DNA of 64,000 nt from Paractinoplanes brasiliensis (GTDB taxonomy: Bacteria > Actinomycetota > Actinomycetes > Mycobacteriales > Micromonosporaceae), in the NCBI RefSeq assembly GCF_004362215.1, contig NZ_SNWR01000001.1:1736001-1800000 (forward strand). The letters run 5' to 3'. Each line of letters opens with the position of its first letter. Position 1 is the first letter of the stretch. The notes below the pieces were generated by a model, which worked only from the letters and a program-made list of their open reading frames with translations, was not told the origin of the DNA and searched no databases. Shown in pieces: positions 1-8,765 of the stretch. A program made the position numbers and the translations under genes.

Positions 1-1
1 T

Positions 2-745
2 GTGGAGTCGCCGAAGCGGGTCGCGCTGGTGGGCAAGGGCATCACGTTCGACACCGGCGGCATCAGCATCAAGCCGGCCGCGGGCATGTGGGAGATGAAG
101 TCCGACATGGCGGGCGCGGCGGCGGTCGGCGCCACCATGCTGGCCGTGGCGGCGCTCAAGCCCCGGGTTGCGGTGAGCGCGTACCTGGCCATGGCGGAGA
201 ACATGCCTTCCGGTACGGCGTACCGGCCGGGCGACGTCATCACGATGTTCAACGGCAAGCGGGTCGAGGTCTTCAACACCGACGCCGAGGGCCGGATGGT
301 GCTGGCCGACGCGATCGCCCGGGCCTGCGCCGACGGCACCGACTACGTCTTCGAGGCGTCGACGCTGACCGGCGGCCAGGTCATCGCGCTGGGCAAGCGG
401 ATCGCGGGCCTGATGGGCTCGGAGGCGGCCACCGAGCTGGTACGCAAGGCAGGCGACGAGGTCGGCGAGCCGGCCTGGCCGATGCCACTGCCCGACGAGG
501 TGCGCAAGGGCATGGAGTCCGACATCGCCGACATCTGCCAGACGAACGCGAACCTGGACCGGGCCGGGCACATGCTGCAGGGCGGCGTTTTCCTGCGGGA
601 GTTCGTGGCCGAGGGTGTCGAGTGGGCGCACATCGACATCGCCGGCCCGAGCTACCACACGGGCGAGGCCACCGGGTACTGGACCAAGGGCGGCACGGGC
701 GTACCGATTCGCACGCTTCTTACGGTTATCGACCAGTTGGGCTGA
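2..745 (+). CDS. pepA: Leucyl aminopeptidase (peptidase M17), C-terminal part
   Basis: Cytosolic two-metal aminopeptidase that removes N-terminal residues from peptides. The gene runs in from before the window, so the first visible GTG is probably an internal codon. The 247 visible residues hold the M17 catalytic domain: Lys12 and Asp17 in VGKGITFDTGG, Asp35 in MKSDMAG, and the family signature NTDAEGRMVLAD at residues 92-103 with its metal-binding Asp and Glu and the catalytic Arg. Full-length actinobacterial homologues are close to 500 residues, so about half is missing. It ends six bases before a perfect hairpin. The family call is secure; substrate range is not visible. Confidence 0.95.
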   Translation: MESPKRVALVGKGITFDTGGISIKPAAGMWEMKSDMAGAAAVGATMLAVAALKPRVAVSAYLAMAENMPSGTAYRPGDVITMFNGKRVEVFNTDAEGRMVLADAIARACADGTDYVFEASTLTGGQVIALGKRIAGLMGSEAATELVRKAGDEVGEPAWPMPLPDEVRKGMESDIADICQTNANLDRAGHMLQGGVFLREFVAEGVEWAHIDIAGPSYHTGEATGYWTKGGTGVPIRTLLTVIDQLG

Positions 746-750
746 TTATT

Positions 751-781
751 ACGGTTCCGGGCGCATCGCGCCCGGAACCGT
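751..781. terminator. Bidirectional hairpin terminator
   Basis: A perfect 14-bp inverted repeat (ACGGTTCCGGGCGC and its complement) with a 3-base loop fills the gap between the convergent pepA and the minus-strand gene at 783-1112. There is no long T tract, which is usual for high-GC actinobacterial terminators. It should work in both directions. Confidence 0.8.
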
Positions 782-782
782 G

Positions 783-1112
783 TCAGTTTTCCTGGGCGGG
801 ACGCCGTTTGCGGCGCTCGTTGTAGTCACGCATCCGCTGCGGATAGCCCATGAGCCGCACGTCATAGATCGGAACGCTCAACTGATGAGCCCACCGCCGG
901 GCGATCTCGGGAGTCTCGGTGCGCCGGCGCGTCCACTCCCCGTCGTGTGCCACGAGCAACACCGTGGTCTCGGTCACTGTCGTGCGCGGCTCGATGAACG
1001 CCTCGACCCCGCGGCGGGTGCGGACGAACTCGGCAAGATACTCAAGATCAGCACGGTCGACAGCCCGCCCGGCCGCAGCCCGCGGCTCCTGACGACGCCG
1101 AAACCAGGCCAC
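783..1112 (-). CDS. Conserved hypothetical protein, 109 aa
   Basis: I do not recognise a named domain. The protein is small and very basic (many Arg), begins VAWFRRRQEP and has a compact beta/alpha-looking core (TTVTETTVLLVAHDGEWTRR) followed by YDVRLMGYPQRMRDYNERRK at the C-terminus. A GTG start at 1112 was chosen because GAGGAG lies six bases upstream; a longer frame to 1235 has no ribosome site. No signal peptide or membrane segment is seen. It is convergent with pepA and divergent from lpd, and the high-GC third positions support coding. No function is proposed. Confidence 0.75.
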   Translation of the reverse strand: MAWFRRRQEPRAAAGRAVDRADLEYLAEFVRTRRGVEAFIEPRTTVTETTVLLVAHDGEWTRRRTETPEIARRWAHQLSVPIYDVRLMGYPQRMRDYNERRKRRPAQEN

Positions 1113-1357
1113 CACATGCTCCTCACGCTCAACTGCGGCAAGAGTACGTCGAGCAGGCCCGCCTCGGGGAACCTGAGTGCACCGGCCGGTTCGCAAAGTG
1201 ACAAGATGGCGTGGACATACTGTGACCGTTTCCATTGGGAGTTGTTCGGGCTTACCTTGACCGACGCACAGCTACAGCTGGACGCCTCGGTGCCCACCGC
1301 CCCGAATAATTGTCACCGTGTGACCCGCATGGCAACGACGCGAACACTGGAGTCAAC

Positions 1358-2746
1358 GTGAGCCAGCCGAACGGCGGAACCTTCGACATCGTCATCCTCG
1401 GCGCCGGCAGCGGTGGTTATGCGGCCGCCCTGCGCGCGGCCGAGCTCAACCTCTCCGTCGCGCTGATCGACAAGGCCGAGCTGGGCGGCACCTGCCTGCA
1501 CCGGGGCTGCATCCCGACCAAGGCGCTGCTGCACGCGGCCGAGATCGCCGACCAGACCCGCGAGAGCGAGCAGTTCGGCGTCAAGGCCGACCTGGTCGGC
1601 ATCGACATGGCCGGTGTCAACGCGTACAAGGACGGCGTGGTCGCGCGCCTCTACAAGGGCCTGCAGGGTCTGCTCAAGCAAGACAAGATCACCCTGGTTC
1701 AGGGCGCGGGCAAGCTGGTCGCCAAGGACACGGTCGAGGTCGACGGCAAGCGTTACACCGGCCGCAACGTCATCCTGGCGACCGGCTCCTACTCGCGATC
1801 GCTGCCCGGCCTCGAGGTCGACGGCAAGCGCGTCATCACCAGCGAGCACGCCCTCAAGCTCGACCGCGTGCCCTCCTCCGCGATCGTGCTCGGCGGCGGC
1901 GTCATCGGCGTCGAGTTCGCCAGCGTGTGGAAGTCGTTCGGCGCCGAGGTCACCATCCTCGAGGCCCTCCCCCGCCTGGTGGCGGCCGAGGACGAGGAGA
2001 TCTCGAAGACGGTCGAGCGCGCGTTCCGCAAGCGCAAGATCAACTTCAAGGTCGGCAAGCCGTTCGAGAAGGTCGAGCACACCGACAACGGCGTCCGCGC
2101 GACCATCGCCGGCGGCGAGACCGTCGAGGCCGAGGTGCTGCTGGTCGCGGTCGGCCGCGGCCCGACGACGGCGAACCTGGGCTACGAGCAGCAGGGCATC
2201 ACGCTCGACCGGGGCTTCGTCATCACCAACGAGCGCCTGCACACCGGCGTCGGCAACATCTACGCCGTGGGCGACATCGTGCCCGGCCTGCAGCTCGCCC
2301 ACCGCGGCTTCCAGCAGGGCATCTTCGTCGCCGAGGAGATCGCCGGGCTCAAGCCGGCCCCGATCGACGAGGCCGGCATCCCGCGGGTCACCTATTCCGA
2401 CCCCGAGATCGCCTCGGTCGGCCTGACCGAGACCAAGGCCAAGGAGCAGTACGGCGCGGACAAGGTCTCGACGTACAACTACAACCTCGGCGGCAACGGC
2501 AAGAGCCAGATCCTCAAGACCGCGGGCTTCGTCAAGCTCGTCCGGCTCAACGACGGCCCGGTCCTCGGCGTGCACATGGTCGGCGCGCGGATGGGTGAGC
2601 TGGTCGGCGAGGCCCAGCTGATCTACAACTGGGAGGCGTTCCCGGAAGAGGTCGCCCAGCTGGTCCACGCGCACCCGACGCAGAACGAGGCACTCGGCGA
2701 GGCGTTCCTGGCCCTGTCGGGCAAGCCCCTGCACGCACACAGCTGA
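1358..2746 (+). CDS. lpd: Dihydrolipoamide dehydrogenase (E3)
   Basis: FAD enzyme that reoxidises the dihydrolipoyl groups of the 2-oxoacid dehydrogenase complexes, passing electrons to NAD. The 462 residues show the FAD Rossmann motif GAGSGG near residue 14, the redox disulfide GGTCLHRGCIPTK near residues 40-52 (two Cys four residues apart), the NAD motif GGGVIGVE near residue 180, and the C-terminal His-Glu pair in HAHPTQNEA. Start is GTG at 1358 with CTGGAG six bases before; the in-frame extension to 1310 has no such site. The E2 gene follows after 53 bases on the same strand, so the two are probably one transcript encoding partners of the same complex. Confidence 0.96.
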   Translation: MSQPNGGTFDIVILGAGSGGYAAALRAAELNLSVALIDKAELGGTCLHRGCIPTKALLHAAEIADQTRESEQFGVKADLVGIDMAGVNAYKDGVVARLYKGLQGLLKQDKITLVQGAGKLVAKDTVEVDGKRYTGRNVILATGSYSRSLPGLEVDGKRVITSEHALKLDRVPSSAIVLGGGVIGVEFASVWKSFGAEVTILEALPRLVAAEDEEISKTVERAFRKRKINFKVGKPFEKVEHTDNGVRATIAGGETVEAEVLLVAVGRGPTTANLGYEQQGITLDRGFVITNERLHTGVGNIYAVGDIVPGLQLAHRGFQQGIFVAEEIAGLKPAPIDEAGIPRVTYSDPEIASVGLTETKAKEQYGADKVSTYNYNLGGNGKSQILKTAGFVKLVRLNDGPVLGVHMVGARMGELVGEAQLIYNWEAFPEEVAQLVHAHPTQNEALGEAFLALSGKPLHAHS

Positions 2747-2799
2747 TCACCTGATCTACGCCGAGCCGGACCAAAAACGTGGTTAAGGAGTTCTGAGAC

Positions 2800-4593
2800 A
2801 TGCCGACATCGGTCACCATGCCGCGGCTGGGTGAGAGCGTCACCGAGGGCACCGTCACTCGCTGGCTGAAGCAGGAGGGCGAGCGGGTGGAGGCCGACGA
2901 GCCGCTGCTCGAGGTCTCCACCGACAAGGTCGACACCGAGATCCCCTCGCCGGCCGCGGGTGTGCTCGCCCGCATCGTCGTCGGCGAGGACGAGACGGCC
3001 GACGTCGGCAGCGAACTCGCGGTCATCGCGGGCGACGGGGAGGACGCCGGTTCCGCCGCGCCCGCCCCGGCCCAGCAGCAGACCGCCGAGCCCGAGCCCG
3101 CGGCGCCCACCACCCCGTCGACCGAGAAGCCGGTCGAGCAGGAGGCTCCGGCCCCGCAGACGGCCAAGCCGACCGGCGAGGGCACCGCGGTCAAGATGCC
3201 GGCGCTCGGCGAGAGCGTCACCGAGGGCACCGTCACCCGCTGGCTCAAGGCGGTCGGCGACTCGGTCGACGTCGACGAGCCGCTGCTCGAGGTCTCCACC
3301 GACAAGGTCGACACCGAGATCCCCTCGCCGGTCGCGGGCACGCTGCTCGAGATCAAGGTGCAGGAGGACGAGACGGCCGACGTCGGCGCCGACCTCGCGA
3401 TCATCGGCGCCGAGGGTGCCGCGCCCGCGCCGGCTGAGGAGAAGCCCACTCCGGCGCCCGCGCCTCAGCAGCAGGCCGCTCCGAAGATCGAGTCGGCTCC
3501 CGCGCCCGACTTCGCCCCGGCCGGCGAGTCCTACGCCGACCCGGCGCCCGAGGCCGAGACGGCCAAGGACCCGGTCGCGGCCGAGGCGAAGGCCGAGCCG
3601 CCCGCCCCGGCGCAGCCGCGCACCGAGTCGGCGAGCCCGAACGGCGCCGGCGACGCGGGTTACGTCACCCCGCTGGTGCGCAAGCTCGCCGCCGAGAAGG
3701 GCGTCGACCTGTCGACCCTGACCGGCACCGGCGTCGGCGGCCGCATCCGCAAGCAGGACGTGACCGACGCCGCCGAGAAGGCTGCCGCCGCCAAGTCGGC
3801 TCCCGCTCCCGCTCCGGCTGCGGCTCCGCAGAAAGCACCGGCGCCCGCCAAGCCGGCGCCGAGCCCGTTGCGTGGCCGCACCGAGAAGCTGACCCGCACC
3901 CGCGCGACGATCGCCCGTCGCATGGTCGAGTCGCTGCAGATCTCGGCGCAGCTCACCACGGTCGTCGAGGTCGACGTCACCAAGATCGCTCAGCTGCGGC
4001 AGAAGGCCAAGGCCGACTTCCTGGCCCAGCACGGCGTGAAGCTCAGCTTCCTGCCGTTCTTCGCCCTGGCCGCGGTCGAGGCGCTGCGTCAGCACCCGGT
4101 GGTCAACTCGTCGATCGACCAGGAGGCCGGCACGGTCACCTACCACGACGCCGAGCACCTGGGCATGGCCGTCGACACGCCGAAGGGCCTGATCGTCCCG
4201 GTCATCAAGGACGCGGGCGACCTCAACCTGGCCGGCCTGGCCAAGCGGATCGCCGACGTGGCCGAGCGCACCCGCAACAACAAGATCGGGCCGGACGAGA
4301 TCTCGGGCGGCACGTTCACGCTGACCAACACGGGCAGCCGGGGCGCGCTCTTCGACACCCCCATCATCAACCAGCCGCAGGTCGGCATCCTGGGCACCGG
4401 CGCGGTGGTCAAGCGCGCCGTGGTCATCAACGACCCCGAGCTGGGCGAGGTCATCGCGCCCCGCTCGATGGTCTACCTGGCCCTCAGCTACGACCACCGG
4501 ATCGTGGACGGCGCCGACGCCGCCCGCTTCCTGGTCACGCTGAAGGAGCGCCTCGAGGGCGGCCACTTCGAGGGCGACCTCGGACTCGCGTAA
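2800..4593 (+). CDS. sucB: 2-oxoglutarate dehydrogenase E2, dihydrolipoamide succinyltransferase
   Basis: Core acyltransferase of a 2-oxoacid dehydrogenase complex, 597 aa. Two near-identical lipoyl domains (about residues 1-77 and 129-206) each carry STDKVDTEIPSP, with lipoyl lysines at 43 and 169. They are joined by Ala/Pro/Glu-rich flexible linkers. A peripheral-subunit-binding domain follows (about 288-323, TPLVRKLAAEKGVDL), then the catalytic domain ending in SYDHRIVDGADAARF with active-site His566. AAGGAG precedes the ATG by nine bases. Actinobacterial annotations use sucB for this architecture, but it may serve pyruvate or branched-chain complexes as well; no E1 gene is in view. The neighbouring lpd, lipB and lipA supply its E3 partner and its cofactor. 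Confidence 0.94.
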   Translation: MPTSVTMPRLGESVTEGTVTRWLKQEGERVEADEPLLEVSTDKVDTEIPSPAAGVLARIVVGEDETADVGSELAVIAGDGEDAGSAAPAPAQQQTAEPEPAAPTTPSTEKPVEQEAPAPQTAKPTGEGTAVKMPALGESVTEGTVTRWLKAVGDSVDVDEPLLEVSTDKVDTEIPSPVAGTLLEIKVQEDETADVGADLAIIGAEGAAPAPAEEKPTPAPAPQQQAAPKIESAPAPDFAPAGESYADPAPEAETAKDPVAAEAKAEPPAPAQPRTESASPNGAGDAGYVTPLVRKLAAEKGVDLSTLTGTGVGGRIRKQDVTDAAEKAAAAKSAPAPAPAAAPQKAPAPAKPAPSPLRGRTEKLTRTRATIARRMVESLQISAQLTTVVEVDVTKIAQLRQKAKADFLAQHGVKLSFLPFFALAAVEALRQHPVVNSSIDQEAGTVTYHDAEHLGMAVDTPKGLIVPVIKDAGDLNLAGLAKRIADVAERTRNNKIGPDEISGGTFTLTNTGSRGALFDTPIINQPQVGILGTGAVVKRAVVINDPELGEVIAPRSMVYLALSYDHRIVDGADAARFLVTLKERLEGGHFEGDLGLA

Positions 4594-4607
4594 CAACCAG
4601 CAGCACA

Positions 4608-4646
4608 GAGAGCGTCCGGGATCATCCCGGGCGCTCTCTTCGTTTT
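4608..4646 (+). terminator. Rho-independent terminator after sucB
   Basis: A 14-bp stem with one G-U pair and a 3-base loop (GAGAGCGTCCGGGA against its complement) is followed by TTCGTTTT. It lies 15 bases after the sucB stop and should close the lpd-sucB transcript. Confidence 0.85.
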
Positions 4647-4678
4647 GAACGGGTTCGATCCAGGGCATGATGGGAACC

Positions 4679-5587
4679 ATGCGGATCCTGATCTCCGGCG
4701 GCTCCGGCTTTCTCGGCACCCCTTTCGTCGAGCGGCTGCGCGGCAACGGGCACGACGTGACCCGGCTGGTGCGCCGGCCGGCCCAGGCGCCCGACGAGGC
4801 GACCTGGCAGCCCTCGCAGGGTCAGATCGACCCGCACGTCGTCGCGGCGGCCGACGTGGTGATCAACCTGTCCGGCGCGAACGTGGGCGGCAAACGCTGG
4901 AACGCCCGCTACAAGAGCGAGCTGCGGTCCAGCCGGGTCGACACCACCGGCACGCTCGCCCGGGCGATCAGCAAGCTGCCCGGCGGCGACCGCCCGCACA
5001 CGCTGCTGCAGGCCTCCGCCGTCGGCTGGTACGGCGACACCGGCGACAACCCGGTCACCGAGGAGGCGCCCGCGGGCACCACATTCCTGGCCGACCTGTG
5101 CCGGGTCTGGGAAGCGGCCGCCCGTCCGGCCGAGGACGCCGGCGTACGGGTCGTGCTGATGCGTACGGGCATCGCCGTCGAGACCCTGGTCGAGAAGCTC
5201 CTGCTGCCGTTCAAGCTGGGCGCGGGGGCCAAGCTCGGCGGCGGCAAGCAGTGGATGCCCTGGACAGACGTGCCCGACTGGCTCGCCGCGGCCGAGTTCC
5301 TGCTCGAGCGTGAGGACCTCGCCGGCCCGGTCAACCTGGTCGGCCGCGAGCCGGCGACCAACGCCGAGTTCACCAAGGCGCTGGCCGGCGCCGTCAACCG
5401 GCCGGCCCTGCTGTCCGTGCCGGGCCCGGCGCTGCACCTCGCGCTGGGCGAACTGGCCGGCGAGTCGCTGCGCAGTTCGCGAGTGGTCCCGGCCGTGCTG
5501 CAGCGGGCCGGTTTCCAGTGGGCCCACCCGACCATCGAGTCCGCTCTCCGGGCCGTCGTGGGCCGGGAAGCGGCAGCATCGCGTTGA
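4679..5587 (+). CDS. TIGR01777 family epimerase (SDR39U1-like)
   Basis: Member of the extended short-chain dehydrogenase/reductase group annotated as TIGR01777 or YfcH-like sugar-nucleotide epimerases; true substrates are unknown for the family. The N-terminal NAD(P)-binding motif is GGSGFLG at residues 7-13, and the family hallmark LLQASAVGWYGDTGD occurs near residue 112-126. The C-terminal part carries NLVGREPATNAEFTKAL and a DUF1731-like tail ending in RPTIESAL-like sequence. At about 302 residues it has the usual length. Three in-frame ATGs lie at 4667, 4670 and 4679 and none has a strong ribosome site; the last gives the conventional MRILISGGSG start. It has its own terminator upstream. 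Confidence 0.88.
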   Translation: MRILISGGSGFLGTPFVERLRGNGHDVTRLVRRPAQAPDEATWQPSQGQIDPHVVAAADVVINLSGANVGGKRWNARYKSELRSSRVDTTGTLARAISKLPGGDRPHTLLQASAVGWYGDTGDNPVTEEAPAGTTFLADLCRVWEAAARPAEDAGVRVVLMRTGIAVETLVEKLLLPFKLGAGAKLGGGKQWMPWTDVPDWLAAAEFLLEREDLAGPVNLVGREPATNAEFTKALAGAVNRPALLSVPGPALHLALGELAGESLRSSRVVPAVLQRAGFQWAHPTIESALRAVVGREAAASR

Positions 5588-5618
5588 GCAGCGGCGGCGG
5601 CTTGCTAACCTGCGCCTG
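5584..5618 (+). promoter_or_regulatory. Candidate leaderless promoter
   Basis: TTGAGC (5584-5589), a 16-base spacer and TAACCT (5606-5611) are followed after seven bases by the ATG at 5619. The spacing places the transcription start at or next to the A of the start codon. The -35 box overlaps the end of the preceding gene. Confidence 0.5.
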
Positions 5619-7469
5619 ATGTCCGTCGCCGTTCCCACCACCACGTCTGCCGCCGATGAGCCGGCCCCGCCCGACGCCCCCGCGGCGACCCGGCGGTGGC
5701 GGTCGCATCTGTTCGTCGCGCTGGCCGCCCTCGTCCTCGCCGGGTACGTCGTCAGCCGGCTCTGGCAGGACCCGTTCCAGCACGCTGTCGCCGAGAACGT
5801 CGGCGATCAGGCGTTCTTCGAGTGGGTGCTGTCCTACGGCGTGCACCTGATCCAGCACGGCGGCGACCCGTTCTTCACCGATCTGCTCAACGTGCCCGAC
5901 GGCGTCAACCTCGCGGCCAACACCTCGATCACCGTGTACGCGATCCTGTTCGCGCCGCTGACGATGCTGGCCGGCCCGCAGATCACGTTCCTGACGATCC
6001 TCACGCTCAACCTGGCCGGCTCCGCCTTCGCCTGGTATCTGTTCCTCGGCCGCTGGATCACCGCCAACCGGGCCGCCGCCGCGCTGGCCGGGCTGTTCTG
6101 CGGGTTCGCGCCGGGCTTCATCGCCCACGCCAACGGCCACCTGAACTGGACGGCGGGCTGGATCGCGCCGCTGGTGCTGTGGCGGCTGCTCGCGATGCGG
6201 GACACCGGCCGCTGGCTGCGCAACGGGCTGATCCTCGGCCTGACGCTGGTGGTCGGGTTCTCGATCGCCGCCGAGGGCCTGTTCTTCGCGGCGCTGGCCG
6301 GCGGGGTGTTCGTGATCGTCTGGGCCCTCGCGCCGGTCAACCGGGCCGAGGCGCGCGCCGCGTGGGCGAAGTTCGCGGCCGGGCTCGGCGTCACCGCGGT
6401 GGTGGCCGGCGCCCTGCTGGCGTACCCGCTCCACATGCACTTCGCCGGGCCGCAGACCTTCAAGGGCACCGGGTTCAACCAGCGGCACTACTCCGAGGAC
6501 CTGCTCTCGTTCTTCGCGTACGCCGATCGGTCGCTGGCCGCCTGGGCCGGGTTCGGCAACCACTTCGCTGCCAACCGTACGGAGGAGCAAAGCTTCTTCG
6601 GCCTGCCGCTGATGGTGCTGATCGTCGTCTCGCTGGTGATGCTTTACCGGCGGGCCGACGACAGCCGCCGCGCGACGCTGCGCGCTCTGCTCGTGGTGGG
6701 CGGGCTGTTCCTGCTCATCTCGCTCGGCCCCCGGCTGCGGCTGGCCGGCGAGGGCACAGACATTCCTTTGCTGTACGCCCTCCTGCAGCGCCTGCCGCTG
6801 TTCGACGCGGCCCTGCCGGCCCGGTACGCCCTGGTGCTGGTCGGTGTGTTCGGCGTGATCCTGGCCATGGCGTGCGAGCAGGCCTTCGGCGCCGTACGCC
6901 CGCAGCCGCTCTACACGATGGGGCTGGTGCTCGCGCTCGTCCCGATCTTCCCGATCCCGCTGGAGTACCGGCACCGCTCGCCCGAGCCACGGTTCATCGC
7001 CGACGGCACATGGGAGCGGTACGTGCCCGACGGCGGGGTGATGAGCGCGCTGCCGTTCGCGATCAACGTGGCAGCCGACGGGCAGCGCTGGCAGGCGTAC
7101 ACGATGGCCCGAGGCGGCAAGCTGTTCCGCATCCCCGACGGCTACTTCCTCGGCCCCGACATCGACGGCCCCGAGGGCAAGGGCCGCATCGGCTCGATCC
7201 CGCGGGCCACCGACTGGTTGTTCCTGCGGGCCGCCCTGTACGGCTACATCGCCGACCTCGACAACGCCGACCGGGCCACCGCCCGCGCCGACTTCCAGCG
7301 CTGGGGCGTCGAGGCGCTGTTCCTGCCCGACGAGATCACCGGTCCCGAGGGGCCGTTGTTCCGCTCGGCCGTCGAGTTCACCGCGCGCGACCTGCTGGGT
7401 GAGCCGGAACGCGTCGACGACGTCCTGGTGTGGCGTATCCGTCCCGGAGTGGATCCGGTCGACCGGTGA
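5619..7469 (+). CDS. Polytopic membrane protein, GT-C/PMT-like, 616 aa
   Basis: After a cytosolic N-terminus of about 35 residues the protein has roughly ten to twelve hydrophobic segments, ending in a soluble domain from about residue 450 that includes FRIPDGYFLGPDIDGPEGKG. The layout (an acidic-rich first periplasmic loop with NVGDQAFFEWVLSYGVH, many membrane spans, then an outer domain) resembles lipid-linked-sugar glycosyltransferases of the GT-C fold, but no signature motif fixes a family. It would act at the membrane on an undecaprenyl- or decaprenyl-linked substrate if that reading is right. The ATG at 5619 is favoured over a long upstream extension because the extension overlaps the preceding gene and a -10 hexamer sits seven bases before it. 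Confidence 0.75.
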   Translation: MSVAVPTTTSAADEPAPPDAPAATRRWRSHLFVALAALVLAGYVVSRLWQDPFQHAVAENVGDQAFFEWVLSYGVHLIQHGGDPFFTDLLNVPDGVNLAANTSITVYAILFAPLTMLAGPQITFLTILTLNLAGSAFAWYLFLGRWITANRAAAALAGLFCGFAPGFIAHANGHLNWTAGWIAPLVLWRLLAMRDTGRWLRNGLILGLTLVVGFSIAAEGLFFAALAGGVFVIVWALAPVNRAEARAAWAKFAAGLGVTAVVAGALLAYPLHMHFAGPQTFKGTGFNQRHYSEDLLSFFAYADRSLAAWAGFGNHFAANRTEEQSFFGLPLMVLIVVSLVMLYRRADDSRRATLRALLVVGGLFLLISLGPRLRLAGEGTDIPLLYALLQRLPLFDAALPARYALVLVGVFGVILAMACEQAFGAVRPQPLYTMGLVLALVPIFPIPLEYRHRSPEPRFIADGTWERYVPDGGVMSALPFAINVAADGQRWQAYTMARGGKLFRIPDGYFLGPDIDGPEGKGRIGSIPRATDWLFLRAALYGYIADLDNADRATARADFQRWGVEALFLPDEITGPEGPLFRSAVEFTARDLLGEPERVDDVLVWRIRPGVDPVDR

Positions 7470-7491
7470 GTAGGGGACTACCGTGGATGCC

Positions 7492-8127
7492 GTGACAACT
7501 TCCACGCTCACAGTCCTGCGTCCCGGCCTCGTCGACTACCGCGAGGCCTGGGACGAGCAGCGGCGCCTGCACGAGGCCGTGGTGGAGGGCACCCAGCCCG
7601 ACACCGTGCTGCTGCTCGAGCACCCCAGCGTGCTGACCGCCGGCAAACGCACCGAGCCCGCCGACCTGCCGATCGACGGCACCCCCGTCGTCGACGTCGA
7701 CCGCGGCGGCAAGATCACCTGGCACGGTCCGGGTCAGCTGGTGGGCTATCCGATCCTGAGGCTGCCCGACCCGATCGACGTGGTGGCCTACGTACGCCGC
7801 ACCGAGCAGCTGCTGATCGACGTGTGCGCCGAGTTCGGCGTCACCGCCGCCCGCTCCGACATCAAGGGCCGCAGCGGCGCGTGGGTCCTGGCCGACGACC
7901 GCGGCCCCGACCGCAAGATCGCCGCGATCGGCATCCGGGTCGCCCGCGGCGTCACCCAGCACGGCTTCGCCATCAACGCCAACTGCGACCTGGCCAACTT
8001 CGACAGGTTCACCCCGTGCGGCATCCGCGACGCGGGCGTCACCTCGCTCAGCGCCGAGCTGGGCCGCGACGTGACGGTGGCCGAGGTGCTGCCGGTTGTC
8101 GAGAAGCACCTCACTACGCTGCTCTGA
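7492..8127 (+). CDS. lipB: Lipoyl(octanoyl) transferase
   Basis: Transfers octanoate from acyl carrier protein to the lipoyl domains of E2 and GcvH proteins, the first step of lipoate synthesis. The 211 residues include the family signature RGGKITWHGPGQLVGYPI near residues 65-82 and FTPCGI with the catalytic Cys176, with the usual Lys in RKIAAIGIRV. A GTG at 7483 with AGGGG seven bases upstream is an alternative start; 7492 is preferred because TACCGT lies seven bases before it, a leaderless arrangement seen repeatedly here. It overlaps the next small gene by TGATG. lipA is 3.8 kb away, and the sucB target is 3 kb upstream. Confidence 0.93.
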   Translation: MTTSTLTVLRPGLVDYREAWDEQRRLHEAVVEGTQPDTVLLLEHPSVLTAGKRTEPADLPIDGTPVVDVDRGGKITWHGPGQLVGYPILRLPDPIDVVAYVRRTEQLLIDVCAEFGVTAARSDIKGRSGAWVLADDRGPDRKIAAIGIRVARGVTQHGFAINANCDLANFDRFTPCGIRDAGVTSLSAELGRDVTVAEVLPVVEKHLTTLL

Positions 8128-8291
8128 TGGCTCTCTATCGGGACCCGCGCGACAAACGCGTCTTCGTCCCCAAACGCGGCGGTGGGGTGTCGCTGAACTT
8201 CGGCCACCCCATCGCCTGGGTGATCCTGGTCTGCACGACCATCATCCCGTTCGCCATCGTGATCGGCATGACCATCGCTGTGCTGTCCTGA
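8127..8291 (+). CDS. Small membrane protein, DUF5808-like, 54 aa
   Basis: The ATG overlaps the lipB stop (TGATG), so translation is probably coupled. The short N-terminus DPRDKRVFVPKRGGGVSLNF followed by GHPIAW matches my recollection of the DUF5808 pattern (basic FVPKR, Gly-rich LNFGHP, then a membrane span), and residues 31-53 form one transmembrane helix. Function is unknown. Its codon usage is like its neighbours. The domain name is from memory of the pattern and would need a profile search to confirm. Confidence 0.65.
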   Translation: MALYRDPRDKRVFVPKRGGGVSLNFGHPIAWVILVCTTIIPFAIVIGMTIAVLS

Positions 8292-8299
8292 CGCCCCTC

Positions 8300-8760
8300 G
8301 CGGCGATCCATCCCAGCGGTTCCGAACCAACACCCCAGCGCTCCCCGAAGCGCAGTCCGCTTAAAAGGTTCCAAACCAACACGGCCCAGCGCGTCCCGAA
8401 ACGACCACCCCAGCGCGTCCCGGGGCCAGCTCCCCAGCGCGCCCCGAAGCCAGCGCCCCGGTGGTTCCCGGAGCGTCAGTTCGCCCCAACGGTTCCCCAA
8501 GCGATCACCCAACGCCCCCGGAACAATCACCCCGACGCCCCCAGCAACCGCCCCCAGCGCGTCCCGAAGCCAGCGCCCAGCGGCTCCCGGAGCGCAGTCC
8601 ACTTCACCGGGCCTCCTGAGCTCGTGACGAACGCCCCAGCGCGCCCCGAAGCCAGCGCCCGAGTGGTTCCCCGAGCGCAGTCCACTTCAGCGGCCCTCCT
8701 GAGCTGGTCCAGCCCGGCGCCTCCCGGAGCACGGTCCGCTTCCGCGTGTACCCGGGCGAT
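8300..8760. repeat. Degenerate ~24-bp tandem repeat field
   Basis: This 470-base gap holds about fourteen imperfect units of the type CCCAGCGCGTCCCGAAGCCA, some with GAGCGCAGTCCACTTC inserts. A longer module of about 80 bases is duplicated at 8552-8632 and 8635-8713. Read on the minus strand many units give Trp-Leu/Phe-Arg-Asp-Ala-Leu-Gly, which makes an open frame there, but there is no convincing start or ribosome site. No gene is called. Confidence 0.75.
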
Positions 8761-8765
8761 GTGGC

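Noticed and set aside
1313..2740. Long minus-strand open frame opposite lpd
   Set aside because: It is the antisense shadow of a well-supported gene; high-GC codon bias of lpd keeps the reverse frame open. No start site or domain is seen.
5394..7511. 705-codon minus-strand frame opposite the membrane protein
   Set aside because: Composition is Gln/Arg/Val-rich shadow sequence with no domain; the plus strand has clear membrane helices and a better start.
8135..8602. 155-codon minus-strand frame with repeated W-L-R-D-A-L-G
   Set aside because: It is open because of the 24-bp repeats; no ribosome site or start context, and it overlaps the DUF5808-like gene. Kept only as a repeat finding.
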